DNA of 64,000 bases from Poecilobothrus nobilitatus (GCA_947095535.1 OX352774.1:169692200-169756199); one strand, 5' to 3'; counted from the stretch's first letter, positions 1 through 13,679 are shown. Numbers and translations are program-made. Notes: generated from the letters alone by a model not told the origin.

Positions 1-1480
1 TTGATGTTTTCCACAAATTCTGATATGAAATTGTTTTGATCATGTTTCTGTCTGTCTGATTAAAATTTAACAACAACACAATAATAAATTTAAAAATGAG
101 AAAAAAATGAAAAAAAAAAAGACAATGAAATTTAATGTTGTGCCATACCGTATATTCTGGTGTATGTATACCGTATGGTATATGACATTGTACAAAAATA
201 ATAATTGTTTACGCAAAATACGCAAGATGAAATCACTTTTTTGTGTTTTTTTTTTCTTTGATAAGTCCCAAAAATAAATTAGATTTTTACTTATAAAAGC
301 ATCCATTTAATTTCAATTTTTCATTTCTTGTTTTTTTTTTTTTTTGTTTTTTTGATTATGTTGATTCGTGCATCTGCTCTTTGTAAAAGGTTAACGTAGA
401 TACAGAAAAACAATAATGAAATATACTAACTATACACAAATATATAAATATACACTATACTTATACACATTTTTTTAATTTATTTATGTACTAATAAACC
501 ATTTATATGATAATCGGGTGTTATTAAGTTAAGAAAACAGTTATGCGGGTTCACATTTCATTATCATTTAAAAAACTTTTATTTTATTTTTTTAATAAGA
601 TGCCTATATCCCTGTCAGGATATTAAAAAAAACAAAACACTGCTTCCTGATCTCTCTTCAAAAATCTTGTCTTTATATATTTTTTTTTGTTTTTTTGTAT
701 AAAATCTCATTAGCATTAAATAAATAAAGTTAATATTATATAAAGGTACTGTTAAAAAGTCTCTAGAAATTATAGTTTATTATTTTGTTTTTAGATTTTC
801 AATAATCTTAAATAATTTAAAACAAAATAAAGAAAAATTTTTCATTAATTGAAGTAAAAAGGGAACAATTAACTCTCAATTTATTTGTATGTATAAAATA
901 AATTATGATTTTTTTTTAAATATGGTACTTACTACTTGGTCCCATTAAAAAAAATGAAACCAATTATAATATGTATATGTATTAATTACAAAAATTATTT
1001 TTATGAGAAAAAAAAATATATTTTGGAAAAGAGTTAGACGTGTCACGTGGTTATAGTACCGTGGTAAAGTCTCGGGACTGTTATTTAAAAAAAATATACA
1101 TATATTATATTTAAGATTACTTATGGTATGTTTTTAAAATTACTTTGATAATTCAATAGATCACAGGAGATGTTAGTTGTAAGGGTGAAATAAACAAAAA
1201 AAAATAAACACAAGAAAGGAACAAAGTAAATCCTATTATATATGTTATATTTTCAATCTGTTTCAGGGTAGTTTATATACATTTTAAATGTATACATATT
1301 AACATCAGCTAAATGTTCTAGCCCAATGTTATATTTTGATTGGTTATAAACGCGGTTGTGTTGTTAGTATAAACGTATTTTATTTAACTGTTTCAAAAAA
1401 ATATCTATCGAAATTGGTATCAATACAGTTGGAAACTACTAATTAAACCTAAATTGAACAAAATACAAATATTGTGCTCA
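1..1480. other. AT-rich noncoding stretch
   Basis: No coding potential, RNA gene or repeat structure is visible. The stretch is dominated by A/T homopolymers and short TATA tracts. It is probably intronic to the minus-strand gene whose first coding exon lies at 48151-48987, but that depends on downstream exons outside this window. Confidence 0.5.
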
Positions 1481-1510
1481 ATTTAGCACAATTTAGCACA
1501 ATTTAGCACA
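1481..1510. repeat. Tandem repeat, 10-bp unit x3
   Basis: Three perfect head-to-tail copies of ATTTAGCACA. This is a very short minisatellite and no function is implied. Confidence 0.9.
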
Positions 1511-2409
1511 AGTGTTTTACACAACAAGAAACTTTTGTAGCTGGTATATTTAATAAAGAAAATCTTTTTAAATAATAAAATTTCTTTTATTTTTTTTAAA
1601 AACATGTAACTATATACACTATAGATTAATTTACATTATTTAAATCTTTTAAGGTTTCTAAAAAACATATTCAATTTTATATTTTATATTTTATTTCATT
1701 TAAATACCGATTAAATACTTATAATTTTTATATTTAATTATGGCTATAATTAGACCGCATCTTCAAAATAAATGAATATTCAAATAACTATAAAAGGTAT
1801 TTATTTATCATATTAATTATATATTATTTAATGTTTAGATTGTTGTTAAATATAACCACATTCTTTTAAGTTAACTACTTATATATATATATTTTTTTTT
1901 GTTTTATTTGAATATTGTGTAAATCAAGATTAATACAAGGACTAAAAATAATAACTTTCAAAGTATTATTAAATGCGTATAAAATATACATATGTATATA
2001 TTTAAGTTTATGTGTTGTTATTTGTATTGTAAAATTTATAAATTATTATTAATTACTTATGTATATATATATCTACATATTTATAATATTAAGTTTTTTA
2101 AATAATTGTATAATAAATTAATTTAATTGATGAACATTTCAATGATAATCAGAGAATTAATGTAATAAAATAATTAAATAATTTATTAATTTAAATTATT
2201 TAGGATTTGCTTTGAATATTTTTTTTTTTATATATTGTTTCGAAATACATAAAAATAAATTATTTATTACCTAATTAAATTTATTTATTAAGTTTTTTTT
2301 TTTTATAAAGAAAGAAACTATGGCCGTATAATTATGAAGTTAATTCTAAAAAACAGACAAAAGTCATTGTAAAATACTTTATAAGTCTAAGTACACATAA
2401 AAATGGTGT
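1511..2409. other. AT-rich noncoding stretch
   Basis: Nothing recognisable beyond A/T homopolymers and short TATA repeats. Confidence 0.5.
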
Positions 2410-3275
2410 ATTTGTTAGAATATTGTTCAAAAATTTTTTGAAAATTTGCCTATTAGTTTCACTCTGTCTGTCGTTTTACAAAACTTTTATTAAAGATAGA
2501 GCAATGCAATTTTAACCATGGATACTTGTCATAAAAAAAATTAATGTGGTCGAACTTTTTTATGTAGCCCCGACCATTACGGAGCTGCAACCCCTGAAAC
2601 TTTTATTAAACTCTATTTTTAAATGTATACATCTCAAGTTCTGCTTAATATTTTTTCAATTTAAAAATGCCCAACTACAAGACTTTTTTTTACCTTTATA
2701 AATCAACATCAACATTTTACATTTTTTTTTTAAATTTAGTATTTAACAGTTATATTATGAAAACAAAATTTTGCACGATTTTTCTTATTTCATAACTCCG
2801 GCACGCTTTAAGATAGAGACTTGAAGTTATCAGAGAAAAAAGAACTTTTAAAATTACCGTAAGTTTAAACATAGGTATATGATAAAATAAGGGGTATAAA
2901 ATCAAGTGCTAAACCTCAAACATTGAAATTTAGCTATTTTTAGACACTGTAACTTAGGCACCTTTACTGATTTTTTACAAAATAAAACGTAATTTTTAAC
3001 GTAAAATAAAACGTATTTTTTGTAAATAAAACTCCAACATTATATATATTCATATATATCTTTTTGTTACATGTCTTATACTTTTATATTTTAACAACTT
3101 TTCTTAATTATGCAGAAATCCCTTAAAATTAAAAAAAAGTACCTCTTTATTTTTCACATTTTCTCTTATATATGAAATTCTAGCGTGCAAATGATCAAGT
3201 CGCGATTCTAAGCAGTTAGTAATTTTGGAAAATGTGGGCCTTTATAAACCGTTACTTTACATTCTGTCTTATTTT
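2410..3275 (+). mobile_element. Family B repeat, copy 1 (Helentron/DINE-like, non-autonomous)
   Basis: Interspersed repeat aligning by eye with copies at 4721, 29611, 32541 (reverse) and 13680-15140 (reverse). Recognisable blocks in order are a GTCTGTC tract near 2465, the box containing ATTACGGAGCTGCAACCCC near 2576, a CATAACTCCGGCACGC block near 2791, a TAACTTAGGCACCT block near 2950, and the 3' end ending TTTACATTCTGTCTT near 3265. This copy is divergent: the (GTCC)n tract is reduced and the 5' palindrome is degraded. It encodes no protein. Confidence 0.75.
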
Positions 3276-4642
3276 ATTTTGTTTTTTGAAAACTTAGTAA
3301 GTACATTAGAAAAATTATACCAATACATATATTTGTCATATTTAGTTCTTAAATTTAATCTGCAGATAAATATCGTAAATTAAACCAAATTAAATATTTA
3401 TATGTAAAAATATCACTAATTTTATGTTAAAAATAAATAATTTTTTGCTGCTTTTGTAAAATTTACAAGAACTAAATAAAATGAAAAATTGCACTTTTTT
3501 TTTTTTCTTTTAAAAAATTTGTCTTTACAAAAACAAAAATATGTTTTATAATAATTATTAAAGAATAATAAATCAACCATTTACAATCAATATTGAAATC
3601 AAGAAAAGAAAAAATATTCTAGAGAAGGATAAAAAAAAAAAACAAAAAAATAAGCAATTAATAAAAAAAAAATATATTTTCTTTGAAGTTTTTTTTTTTT
3701 TTTATGTTAAAGTAATTTCTGTTCTTTTGATGATACAATATTTTAAGTAAAAGTGAAATTATTTTTATTTATACTTTAAAAGAAAAGAAATATTTATATG
3801 GAGAATTTTTATGAGCGCATTTCAAGAATATATTTAAAAAAAAAAAATTTTTATTTAACAAAATAATTGAAATTTACAGAAAAAAAAAAATAAAAACCAT
3901 TCAATTTTTCCTTTAATACTTTTTAAAATGTTTTATTTATAATATTACAAATTTGTTTTTGGTTTTTGTTTTTTTTTCTAAATCAACTCATTTAGAATAA
4001 ACTTTCGAGCTTTTTCTGTTGCTTCTTTTTTACATAACTTACAAAGGAAAAATAAAAAAATATATTTTTTCATTTATTTTATAAACTCAAATAAAAAAGA
4101 CAATTCGCCTTATTTGCTTCTTTTTTTATACATAATATATGGTTCAGACCTACGTACTTTTTTTTTTATATACATATGTGTATCTTTAGATATACATACC
4201 TTAAAAAACTATGTAGTACATAAATACTGAATAGTATTTATATGTATATCTTTTAGAGAATAAATAAAAACAAAAATAACAAATAAACTTATAAATTTAT
4301 ATAAAAAACAAAAAAACAAAAAACAATTTTTTGATGCAATTCCAATAGTAATTTATAGGCGATGAAAAGAAAAAACAAAAACAAATAACTGAACAGCACA
4401 AAAAAAAAAAAAACAAAATAAAAATTACAATTTTTCAATTTTCAATTGGAAAAATAAACATCAGCTAACTTAATTGAATTTATTTTCTTTTTGATATTGT
4501 TTTTTTTGTATGTTTTGTTGAGGGAGTAGAAAGAATAAGGAGTTGTTTTTTTTTATCGAAATAACAGTTGGAGACTATATTAAATTGGTATAAAATGTGT
4601 TCAACAAATAAATATTATATATACATGTACATACTACATGTA
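3276..4642. other. AT-rich noncoding stretch
   Basis: Mostly A/T homopolymers; no feature could be supported. Confidence 0.5.
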
Positions 4643-5957
4643 TATATACAGGATGATTCTTAATTAACTACACTACTATTTATCTCTGTATATAGATCAA
4701 TTCTTTAAAAATGGGTAATTTTTTAGCACATTTTCAAAAAAAATTAGAAAAAATGTGTCTGTTAGTTTCACTTTGTCCGTTCGTCCGTCTGTCCGTCTGT
4801 TCACGAAACTTCTACATCGTTAAAGATAGAGAAAAACATTTCAACCATGGGTAGCTATGCGTAGTTTTTCATGAAGCCCCATTCATTACGGAGTTGCAGC
4901 CTCTCAAACTTTGAACAAATTCTATTGTTAAATGCGTATATCTCATGTTCTAATTAACATTTTTTCAATCTGGCAACATTCGACTGGAATTTTTTTTACC
5001 TTTGGAAATCGATATCAAAATTATACAATTTTTTTTTTTCAATTTAGTATTTATATTTTAGCTTTATATGAAAACCTAATTTTGTATGATTTTCCTATCT
5101 TCATAACTCCGGCACTCTTTTAAGGAACTTGACATTTTGAAGTAAGAAATTGAAAATTTGCTATTTTTAGCTTAACTTTATTTTTAAATTTAACTTAGGC
5201 ACCTGTACACATTTTTCTTTAGAAAAAGATAAAAATTAAAGCTCCAGTAATATATTTTTACGCGCGTGTTAACGGTTTCTTTTAGTTGTACCTATAGCAT
5301 TTACAGACACTCAGAATTTTAGTTGTTTGTCTTAAAATTTGCAAAAAACTCCTATTTTCACATTTTTTCTTATATGAAATTTTCAAATTTTGGTGCAAGT
5401 CACAATTTTCTAAACAGTTTGTATTATCTTTTGGAAATGTTCGCTTTTAAAAAGCGTTGGTTTACATTTTGCCTTGTTTGTATGTTAACTAAGCAGAGAC
5501 CAATATTTTTAAAGATATCCGGAACTAAGTTTTTTTTGTTTTAATAAATATGCATCTAACTACGTGTCTAAACTATGAATGAACAATCTGTGATCTTTTA
5601 CGTTTTTTAAACTAAGGACTTTGAAAGTTACAATATTTCAAAATTTGGATGACCATGACTAAATCAGAAAAAAAAAATATTAATTTTTTTAAAAAATTAT
5701 TTAAATTTATTAAATTTTTTTACCCTAAAAGCCTTTAACTAAATGTTCACATTATAACGATAAGAGATAGAAAAATTAGTAGATTTTCTTCCATCCAAAC
5801 AAAAATATTAAAAAGTCATTCAAATCTCGATATCTTAAAAACAAAAAAAGAGTCTCTATCTATCGCAGGATAAAAAAATTATTTACATATATACATAAAG
5901 ATTTATGTAGCGGTATACATAACAGCGTATAGTTAATTAATACATACCCTGTATATA
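4643..5957. mobile_element. Possible mariner-like non-autonomous element enclosing family B copy 2
   Basis: The ends are imperfect inverted repeats. 4643-4673 begins TATATACAGG and contains TTAATTAACTA. 5927-5957 read on the minus strand begins TATATACAGG and contains TTAATTAACTA at the same spacing; 25 of 31 positions match by eye. The TA-CAGG start is typical of Tc1/mariner ends, which duplicate TA on insertion. The interior consists of family B copy 2 (4721-5480) and about 450 bp of noncoding DNA, with no transposase. The match is partly low-complexity, so chance is not excluded. Confidence 0.4.
4721..5480 (+). mobile_element. Family B repeat, copy 2
   Basis: Begins TTAGCACATTTT, followed by a GTCCGTTCGTCCGTCTGTCC tract (near 4775), the ATTACGGAGTTGCAGC box, the CATAACTCCGGCACTC block and the TTAGGCACCTGTA block. 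Near the 3' end lies a palindrome CGCTTTTAAAAAGCG followed by TTTACATTTTGCCTTGTTT. The layout matches the other family B copies. No long open frame is present, so it must depend on another element for mobility. Confidence 0.8.
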
Positions 5958-8149
5958 AATATATGTTAGAAAAAAAAAAACGCGTATATATTTATGTACA
6001 TATTTATAAATACATAAAATAACGTAAAAATCAATAAAATACATGGTATTGATGTGTATATTTAAGATTAAAGAAAAAAAATTGTACTATTTTTTTTTTT
6101 TTTTATACATAAATATATTAAATTTATATTTATTTATTAACATTATAAAATCAGAGTTTCCTTAATTTTATTTGCAAATATTTACAAAAACATTATTCTA
6201 TAAATATTTTATTTTTAAGAAGGTACTATATATATAAGTACTTACTCGTAAAAGGAAAATTAAAAAAGCTAAAAGAAAAATTTTATTTTTGAACTTTTTT
6301 TTTCTTCATAAAATAATTTTAAAAGTAAAATTACCCCCCATTATGTTTACTTTCACAATGAAATAAAATTTGAGACTCATATGTGGAAAACCAAAATATT
6401 TCATCCTAAGTGTTTAAAATTAAAGTTTATATGACAGGAAAATAACTTTTTTATATCTTTAAAATTATCTTAAGCTGCTTAGTTTTAAAAATTTTAATTT
6501 ATTTTTTCATTTACAATTTATTCTTTTAATTACATTAACCAATAGATTTTATATTATTATTCTTCTTTTTTTTTTTTAATTTAAATATGATTAATAAAGT
6601 GATTATTTAAATATCAACTAATAGGTTCCAATCAATAAATTAATTTTTTAGAAATCAATTAAAAAATATATTTTTTTTTTTTCATATAAATTTATGTATT
6701 TAATGTCCTCTAAAAAAAAAAAAAAAATGTTCTGACATTTTCTAATTATTACTCAGTATATCATTAGAATATTTATAAATTCATTAGTATTACATTTCCA
6801 TTTTAATTTTTTTTTTTTTATATCCGTAACTATTATCATAATCATCTTTACAAAAATAACTAAAAAAAAAAATGGTGTTTTTTTTTTTTTTGTAATAAAA
6901 TTATTGTATAAAAATAAACTTATGATGATGACCATATTCAAACAATGCACACCTGCATAATTATTTATGCCTAAATAATCATTTTTATTATTATTTTTAT
7001 CAAACAAATTATTCAAATATACTGATGCATTTATAGATATTTTTTTTAATATCTTTTTTTCTCAACATCTATTTTTTTTTTTTTTTGTTTTTTTCTCCTT
7101 CTATTTATAATGATTTCTTTCAATTAAACTGATCACTTAACCTTCATCAAAAAAATATCTAAAAACTCATAATTTACAATATAACAATACAACATAAACA
7201 TTATTGTAGTATATGATATGCATATGATGATAATAATGATCATGAATGACATCATTAAAAAAAATTCTATTACACGACAATATTTATTATATTGCAAATA
7301 TATGTATATATACATTGTACACCTGTCTTTCACGTCTTGTAAAATAATAAAAATCAGGAATATTTAAAGAAAAGAAGAAGAAATACATGATGATAACTAT
7401 AAAGTACAAAGAAGACAATACAAAATAATTAAGGGGTTTTATACTCTTATAAATAATATGTTTGTTTGGTTGATTATAGTTTTTATTTTTCAATATCAAT
7501 TCAATACTTCTTGAATGTACCCTGTATTTGACCTTTAAAGTCAATAAAACTTAATGAAATTTTTAAAAATATAAAATCTTTTTTTTTTTTTTTTATTATA
7601 AAATTTAATATTAGAAAAAAATTTATAAACTTTAATAATTATGTTAAAATAAAAGATAAAATTGCAATAAAAAGGTATATATACCTTAATTAAAGATACA
7701 ATCAAAAAATTCTGAATGATAAATTTAATATGTATTTATAAATTATATATATATCTATAGGTAGACAGTAAATTCATAAAAAGTTAACTTTTTCTAATTT
7801 AAATTAACGATGTATTTTATTTATTAATATTTATTAATATTTTAGCAATACCTGTACAAATAAAATTATAAAATAATATAAAAACAAATTTCACAATTTT
7901 GTATTAAATTCGCTTCAATGATTTATCGGGTGTGGGTCAAATGTTGGAAAAAAAAAATGTCGAACGAAAAAAATATTTAAAAAATTTAATGTAGAAAACA
8001 ATGTTTAAATTGATGGCAATAAATAATAATTATGTTTAGTACTTTAATTCTTTTAGTAAATTATAACCACACTTATATGTTGTAAACACAATGTCTTCTA
8101 ATTAAAATTTAAATTAAATTTAACAGTCAATATCAAAACAATAGTATGT
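5958..8149. other. AT-rich noncoding stretch
   Basis: Homopolymer-rich DNA. Short open frames here consist of Phe/Ile/Lys/Asn runs expected by chance at this base composition. Nothing else was found. Confidence 0.5.
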
Positions 8150-8370
8150 GATAAACTTTAGTACACGATCCCTACAATAATTCACTACCAAAGGAAATTA
8201 AAAGGACCACTAATATCAACAGATTCTCGAGATTATTAAAAAACAGAATTCTAGATAATAGATGACAATTAGCGATAAAAAAAAACGTGTCCTTCTTTTT
8301 CTCTTAATTTTAAGCTTTAATTTTTTTAGTAGATCTGGCAATGCTTGAATAAATAAATAAATAATAATTA
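8150..8370 (+). pseudogene. LINE 3' end: C-terminal coding tip, 3' UTR and AAAT-type tail
   Basis: The frame from about 8173 reads YNNSLPKEIKRTTNINRF, continues RLLKNRIL and stops at TGA 8262-8264. The pattern 'y-N-LP-eIk-...-F---Lk--il' is typical of the extreme C-terminus of non-LTR retrotransposon ORF2 proteins. About 80 bp of 3' UTR follows, then a tail of (AAAT)n near 8348-8368. It is a strongly 5'-truncated insertion, the usual outcome of LINE retrotransposition. It may belong to the same family as the fragment at 62895-63555, whose sequence stops just before this part of the protein. Confidence 0.6.
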
Positions 8371-8639
8371 ATATGTGAAAATGTCGAAAAAAAAATTTTC
8401 CACCAAGAATTTAGACATTTTTTTTTTTAAGATATAATTTTTTCAAATTTTTCTCTTTCCACATTTTTTTGTTCTAGGTTTTTCCATTCAACATTTTTTT
8501 TTTTTGTAACGAAAAGACTAGATCCCGATTTATTATCTGTATTACAAAAATGTATGGTATGATATGATTAAATACATATGTTAACCCATATTATATTTTA
8601 ATAAGAGTTCAGTTAATATATAACATAAATCGATAATTA
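8371..8639. other. AT-rich noncoding gap
   Basis: Short stretch between the LINE tail and a family A scrap; no feature seen. Confidence 0.4.
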
Positions 8640-8690
8640 AAGAAAAGCGAGGAAGAACTTATAGTTCACTGTGTATACCCGTATGAACAT
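8640..8690 (-). mobile_element. Family A scrap: degenerate 3' end
   Basis: GCGAGGAAGAAC, then a decayed hairpin region, then ATACCCGTATGAAC. This follows the order at the 3' end of family A (AAACGAGGAAGAA, hairpin, ATACCCGTACGAAC) seen in reverse at 53483 and 58371. The body of the element is not recognisable beyond about 8700. Confidence 0.5.
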
Positions 8691-11600
8691 AAGTCATAAT
8701 ATTACCATAAATCATCTTTTACATCAAAATTTCAGATATCTGACTTAAGTATTAAAATATAACTATGTACATATTATATTTTGATATACTTAATTATTTT
8801 GGAGTTATACCCGAATCTGCTACTCTAGGCCAATAATATTTTGTAGAAATCTTCGCATAAGACTTAAATTTTTTCGCAATATTTCAAATATCTATTATAG
8901 CTTCATTATTTTCATATAAAGAAAGCCAAAGCAGGAATAAAATACACTTTTCCATGTCTATCTCGTTTCATTTATTGTGCCACAAACGTGTAATGGTAAA
9001 TTTATTATACCCTGAAAACTGTACTTTCGAATGGGACAACAACCAATCATTTCATCAAATATTACCTAAATTATTTAAATTCAACCTTAAATTAAAAACA
9101 AAATAACTATAATTTAACCTTAAATATACAGAAAATTGTTTTACAATAGTTTCAATAAATTATACCAAAACTGTACTGTATATATATAAATAATTAATAT
9201 AAATATATATGTATAATTAATAACATAATCATCTTAAAGATATATATATATATACATATATATAGATAGATATAGTATATAACATAATAAATAAAGAAAA
9301 TAATAAGTGAAGTCTCATTTTCAATGCATCATTAATTTCTGAAGGATGAATTTATAATCATTATAACAACGATAGTTTTTTTTTTCTTCAGTATTTGTTT
9401 ATATTTTTTTTTATATATATATATATAATTATATAATCATTATTTATAATTAGATACTGTTTTATAAATGTTAATAAATATAATTATAATAATATTTATA
9501 CATAATTTATATATACCTATAAAAGTATATATAAAAATGTATAAGTATACATATACATATATACATAATGAATAAAATACTGTGATTCTATATAAAAAAA
9601 AAAACAATCAATAGAAAGGGGAAAGGGTTAATAAAGTTTAATTTTATTAAAAAACCAACAAGAATAGAATAAACTTTTAAAGACTTGAATTGAAATTTAA
9701 AACCTATTCGTTTTTTCTTTTTTTCTTATACCACAACTTTCATCCTGAATGACATAACTACCACGTTTATATCTACACCATTATTATCATTATCCCAGCA
9801 GGTTAATCATATAAAATTTATAAATGGATATGTACCTTTACATATATGTATAGTTCATTTAAAGTTTGTTATTAGATAAGTCGACAAAATATGAAATATA
9901 AAATGGCCAAAAATAAATTCGAATAGAAAGAATTCAAATGGTTCTAAAATTTATTTCAAGCTGTACAGACGAATGAATGTAGTGATTTTATCTATAATTT
10001 TGGTTGATTAATTTGTGATATAAAATGGCACTGTATGCGTTTCTTTGAGACCTATTTTGAATCATGATCGGATATTCATAGATTATAATCTTTTTCAATA
10101 CTATAAATACTCGTACTGTAAACATAAGGAACGCCCTGTTCCTTAGCAAGATCGTTTATTTTGCAATATCTGATCATGTAGTTAATATTTGTAATTGTGT
10201 TCAACAGGAAAATATGTACCTATCGATTTGTTTAAACCTGCACCTGCGAAAATTGTTAAATGGTTCAATAATGAAATATTGTGGTCACCTCTCGGCCTTA
10301 GTATCTCTATATTTTGACAAAAAAAAGCAATATAGAATTGATATATTCATTTTATATCTGCCACTATTTGAATATACATATATACTTCTTTTTTATAGAA
10401 ATATGAATGTTTGAATGAATTTGCAACTTTTTATTACTTTTTGGAACTTTTTATTTTGTTTAAAACTTTTGTCCAATAATGTGATTAGACTTAAAAATTA
10501 ACTTGTTATAAATGCGATAAAAAAATTAAAACTATAAACAAACCAACTTATATGACATATTTATAACTTTTTTTTTTTGAAATCCTGCCAGTAAAATTCG
10601 TAAAAAGATTAAAAATATACAGCAAAATAAACGATATATCGTTTTAATATAATGCAACAAGCTTTTTTATTATTGTTATTAGGACATTGATAAGTGTTGC
10701 CAACTAACTATTACATCAGAAAAAAAAAACAATGTAGAAAGCATCCAAAGTAATATTAAAAAAATATACTTTAATAAAAATAAGACAGGACAAAGATATA
10801 CAATATCATTTTTTCTATTTTAAAAGTACATTTATATATAAAAAAAAAAACAAAATGAAATCAAGAAAAATAAATTAAAATCACAGTTCTACGAAATAAA
10901 AAAGACACATATACATATATATAATAACAGAAATAAAAAATTGAACTAAACTCAAACTTTTAATTTGTTTTTCCTTTTTCGATTTTTTTATTTGTTTTGT
11001 TTTTTTCTGAATTTTCTTTTTCGTTTTCTCTCCATTTTATTTGCTCATGTTTTAACAAACACGAAATTTATCTTATTTTAACTTTTTTTTTCCTCGCTGT
11101 CATCATCCTGATGGGTTGATGGTTATATGGCGATTTAAGTATCCTGGAAATTGTAAAAAAAACTGTGATTCCTTTTTATATGACTGGTACTATTGCACTA
11201 CTATTACTATACTAAGGCTGGATGCTACCATGAGTCATATAAAAATGTTTGTAAAAACTCCCTTGTGATATCTGTTGCGTTTTTTTTCCTTCTTTTACTT
11301 CTTGTTAATGTCGAGAATGGCAAGCAACAAGGTTTTAAAAATAAATTTTCCCAAAATATTTTTTTTTTCTTTTTATATTTTTATAATTTGAATTTTTTTT
11401 TTCTTACTTCGTTAAGGATGTAACACTGGTTTTATCTTTTTTTTGTTTTACTTCAGTTTTTCACGCTACGTGATTTACAGGATAAATTTTTTTTTTTTTT
11501 TCATTTTCAGTTTTGTGCCAGCTGCTTCAATTAGCGTAATTTGAAAATTGTGGATTTTGGATTGTGTCTTTGCTGAAAATCTTGTCGTTTTTTTTTTCTT

Positions 11601-11959
11601 TTTGCATTATTGTGGCATACTTACTTGTGAAAAATCAGAATTTGAAAATAGTTCAAAGAAATAAGAGAGATTCAAGTAGGATTGGAAATCATTTTAAGAA
11701 ATAAAATAATTGGTTTTGTTAATAGAAGCGATAGAGCATTTTAGAAAAAAAAATTTTAAATTTGGTGGCATTGAAAAGTTGAGGTCGATTGTTTGAAAAA
11801 CATACACTAACAAATGTATTTGTTAACATGAAACCGCAATTTAATTTTTATTTTTTTATTTTTGTAGTGATGGTCCTCCTTACACTAGAAAGAATACCTA
11901 CTTTACAATACAAGATACAACATCCGTAGTATGACGTAGTTGTTCCATTTCTTTAAAAA
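8691..11959. other. AT-rich noncoding stretch
   Basis: No gene or element could be supported. TATA microsatellite patches occur around 9170-9290 and 9410-9560. A short self-complementary GGAAC/GTTCC pair lies near 10128. Confidence 0.5.
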
Positions 11960-12560
11960 ATTGTGATTAAGATCATTTTAAAAGCTGAAAGCATTTTAAT
12001 GTCTTACTGTTTAAATCTAAAAGATCTAGAACAACCCTACTTTGTTAGGATTCCTTACAAAGAGTATTGGTTTAAAAGCACTCAGTATATAAACGAAATC
12101 GACATATCTATTTTCACTGAGGATATTAAAATATGCAGGTGGTAAAAGGAGTCTTAGAGTCTTCATTCAGTTTTTAAAGCTGTCGTACTTTGATAAGATT
12201 GTCTAATTTTTACATCGTTTTTCAAGCAGAAGTTTTGGCGATTCATATAGCTGCGCTATAACTTTGAATTTGCTAAAAGACTTTCATATAATGAAATAGA
12301 ACATTCTACTCTGATAGTCAAGCCGCAATTGAATCCTTTGCAGCAAGAATTATCAAATTTAAAGCGGTAATTATAAATACTCTTCGCCAGAATACTATTA
12401 ACTTGGTTTGTGTCCTATTAGAATATTTCAGAGAACAGGTCAACGGGTTAGCTAGCAAAGCATAAACCAGACGTTGACCAAGCGTTGAGAATATTCCATC
12501 TTCCCATGTACCTCTACCAACTCTGAAATTCAATATTAAGAAGTTACTGACTCGTTACCT
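11960..12560 (+). pseudogene. Broken LINE RNase H domain
   Basis: Translated pieces match the RNase H domain of I/R1/Jockey-type non-LTR retrotransposons. INEIDISIFTEDIKICRW (near 12090-12144) corresponds to the first strand, where the family has a TDGS motif with a catalytic Asp. VFQAEVLAIHIAA (near 12218) is the second signature, normally carrying a catalytic Glu. FYSDSQAAIESF (near 12307) is the third, SDSQAAI, with its Asp present. EQVNGLAS (near 12434) corresponds to GNE-ADELA. Stop codons and frame changes separate the pieces and the first catalytic Asp box reads TEDI, so it cannot make an active enzyme. Confidence 0.7.
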
Positions 12561-12779
12561 CGCTTTATAAGTAAGAAAAATTAATAATAGATTAATTTTT
12601 AATAAAGAGAGTGTTTCCGATGTAAATAATTAAGACCGATTCCTAAACTATCAACTACTCCCAAATTATTTAAAAAATAATTTGCTTCTACTTTATTGAT
12701 TACTATCAATTATATATGAAGGACAACATGGTTTGCAAACTGGTATATCCAAGGTATCCAAGGTTACTAATCTAACCGA
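12561..12779. other. Spacer between LINE fragments
   Basis: Probably internal LINE sequence too decayed to align by eye; no motif can be named. Confidence 0.3.
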
Positions 12780-13040
12780 ATTCCCCTACCCCTACTTTTA
12801 ATCGCCCTGCTTTTCGTAAACAAATGAGGTATAGAAAAAAAGCAAACAATTTGAAATCGGTTTAGCTTTTTAATGTATTACACTACTCCACAGACTACGG
12901 TAAATTCGAGACCATTTAGTGTATTTTGAGGGAGAATAATTCAAAATCTGAGTTCTTTGATACTAGTGTTAATAAACTAATACTGACAGGTAAACTTTAC
13001 GCAAGCATAATCAAGTCTTGTAATCGCACATTGCAATTTA
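12780..13040 (+). pseudogene. LINE ORF2 C-terminal remnant
   Basis: A frame reads LHYSTDYGKFETI, then a stop, then FDTSVNKLI. This resembles the C-terminal 'fHrTnYg--ePi---...-FD-s---f' block of Jockey-clade ORF2 proteins. The stretch at 12822-12860 also shares nucleotide words (AAATGAGG, then CAAACAATTTGAAATCGG) with the LINE remnant at 47156-47192, so both derive from related elements. It is in the same orientation as the RNase H remnant just upstream, though the two may come from different insertions. Confidence 0.5.
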
Positions 13041-13679
13041 ACTAGGCTGTTTGAAATACTCGATTTAAGAAATGTTTAATTAGAGTTTTTGATTTTATCC
13101 GATTTTTTAATTATCTAACTTTACTGACATTCTCAAGTACAAGTAGTAATTAACATTAATAATAATTATTTAATTCCATTTCATTCTTGTCATTTATCAT
13201 CATTTACTAACATTCTAGCACTTGTAAATTTTGGCTTTTAGTAGATATTTCACGATTCATATAACACGACAAATTCACAAAATTAAAGTAATTGCTTTCA
13301 TTTCATTTTAATAATCCGGATCTCTAGATTTTTTAATCTTTTAATATTTTAATCGTCAATTTGTTATGCAACTTAAGTTGATTTACAATATACCTAGTTC
13401 TTAAATTGACAAATGATCATGATAATTATAAACAAAAACACAGGTTAATCTTACCAAAAATAAATCGGTACATACTTTTGTATTTCAAGTTTTTTATGTC
13501 CTTATTTCTATTTAATATACACCTATATGCAAAATATTAGCACTACTTTAGTAATCGTTAAGCTTTTTATTCAATTTTGGCTATATAAAATCTTAAAGAT
13601 TTTATTTTTTTAAACCACCCCTCGAAAAATATTCTAACATTTTATTTCAAAATTTTAGTTTCACATACATTTAAAAAAA
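13041..13679. other. AT-rich noncoding stretch
   Basis: No supported feature. Confidence 0.45.

Noticed and set aside
7287..7544. 85-residue minus-strand frame with hydrophobic stretch
   Set aside because: Composition follows AT bias; the apparent membrane segment is a Phe/Ile/Tyr run, with no further support.
9170..9290. Possible origin or matrix-attachment region in TATA-rich tracts
   Set aside because: AT-rich patches are everywhere in the window, so nothing singles these out.
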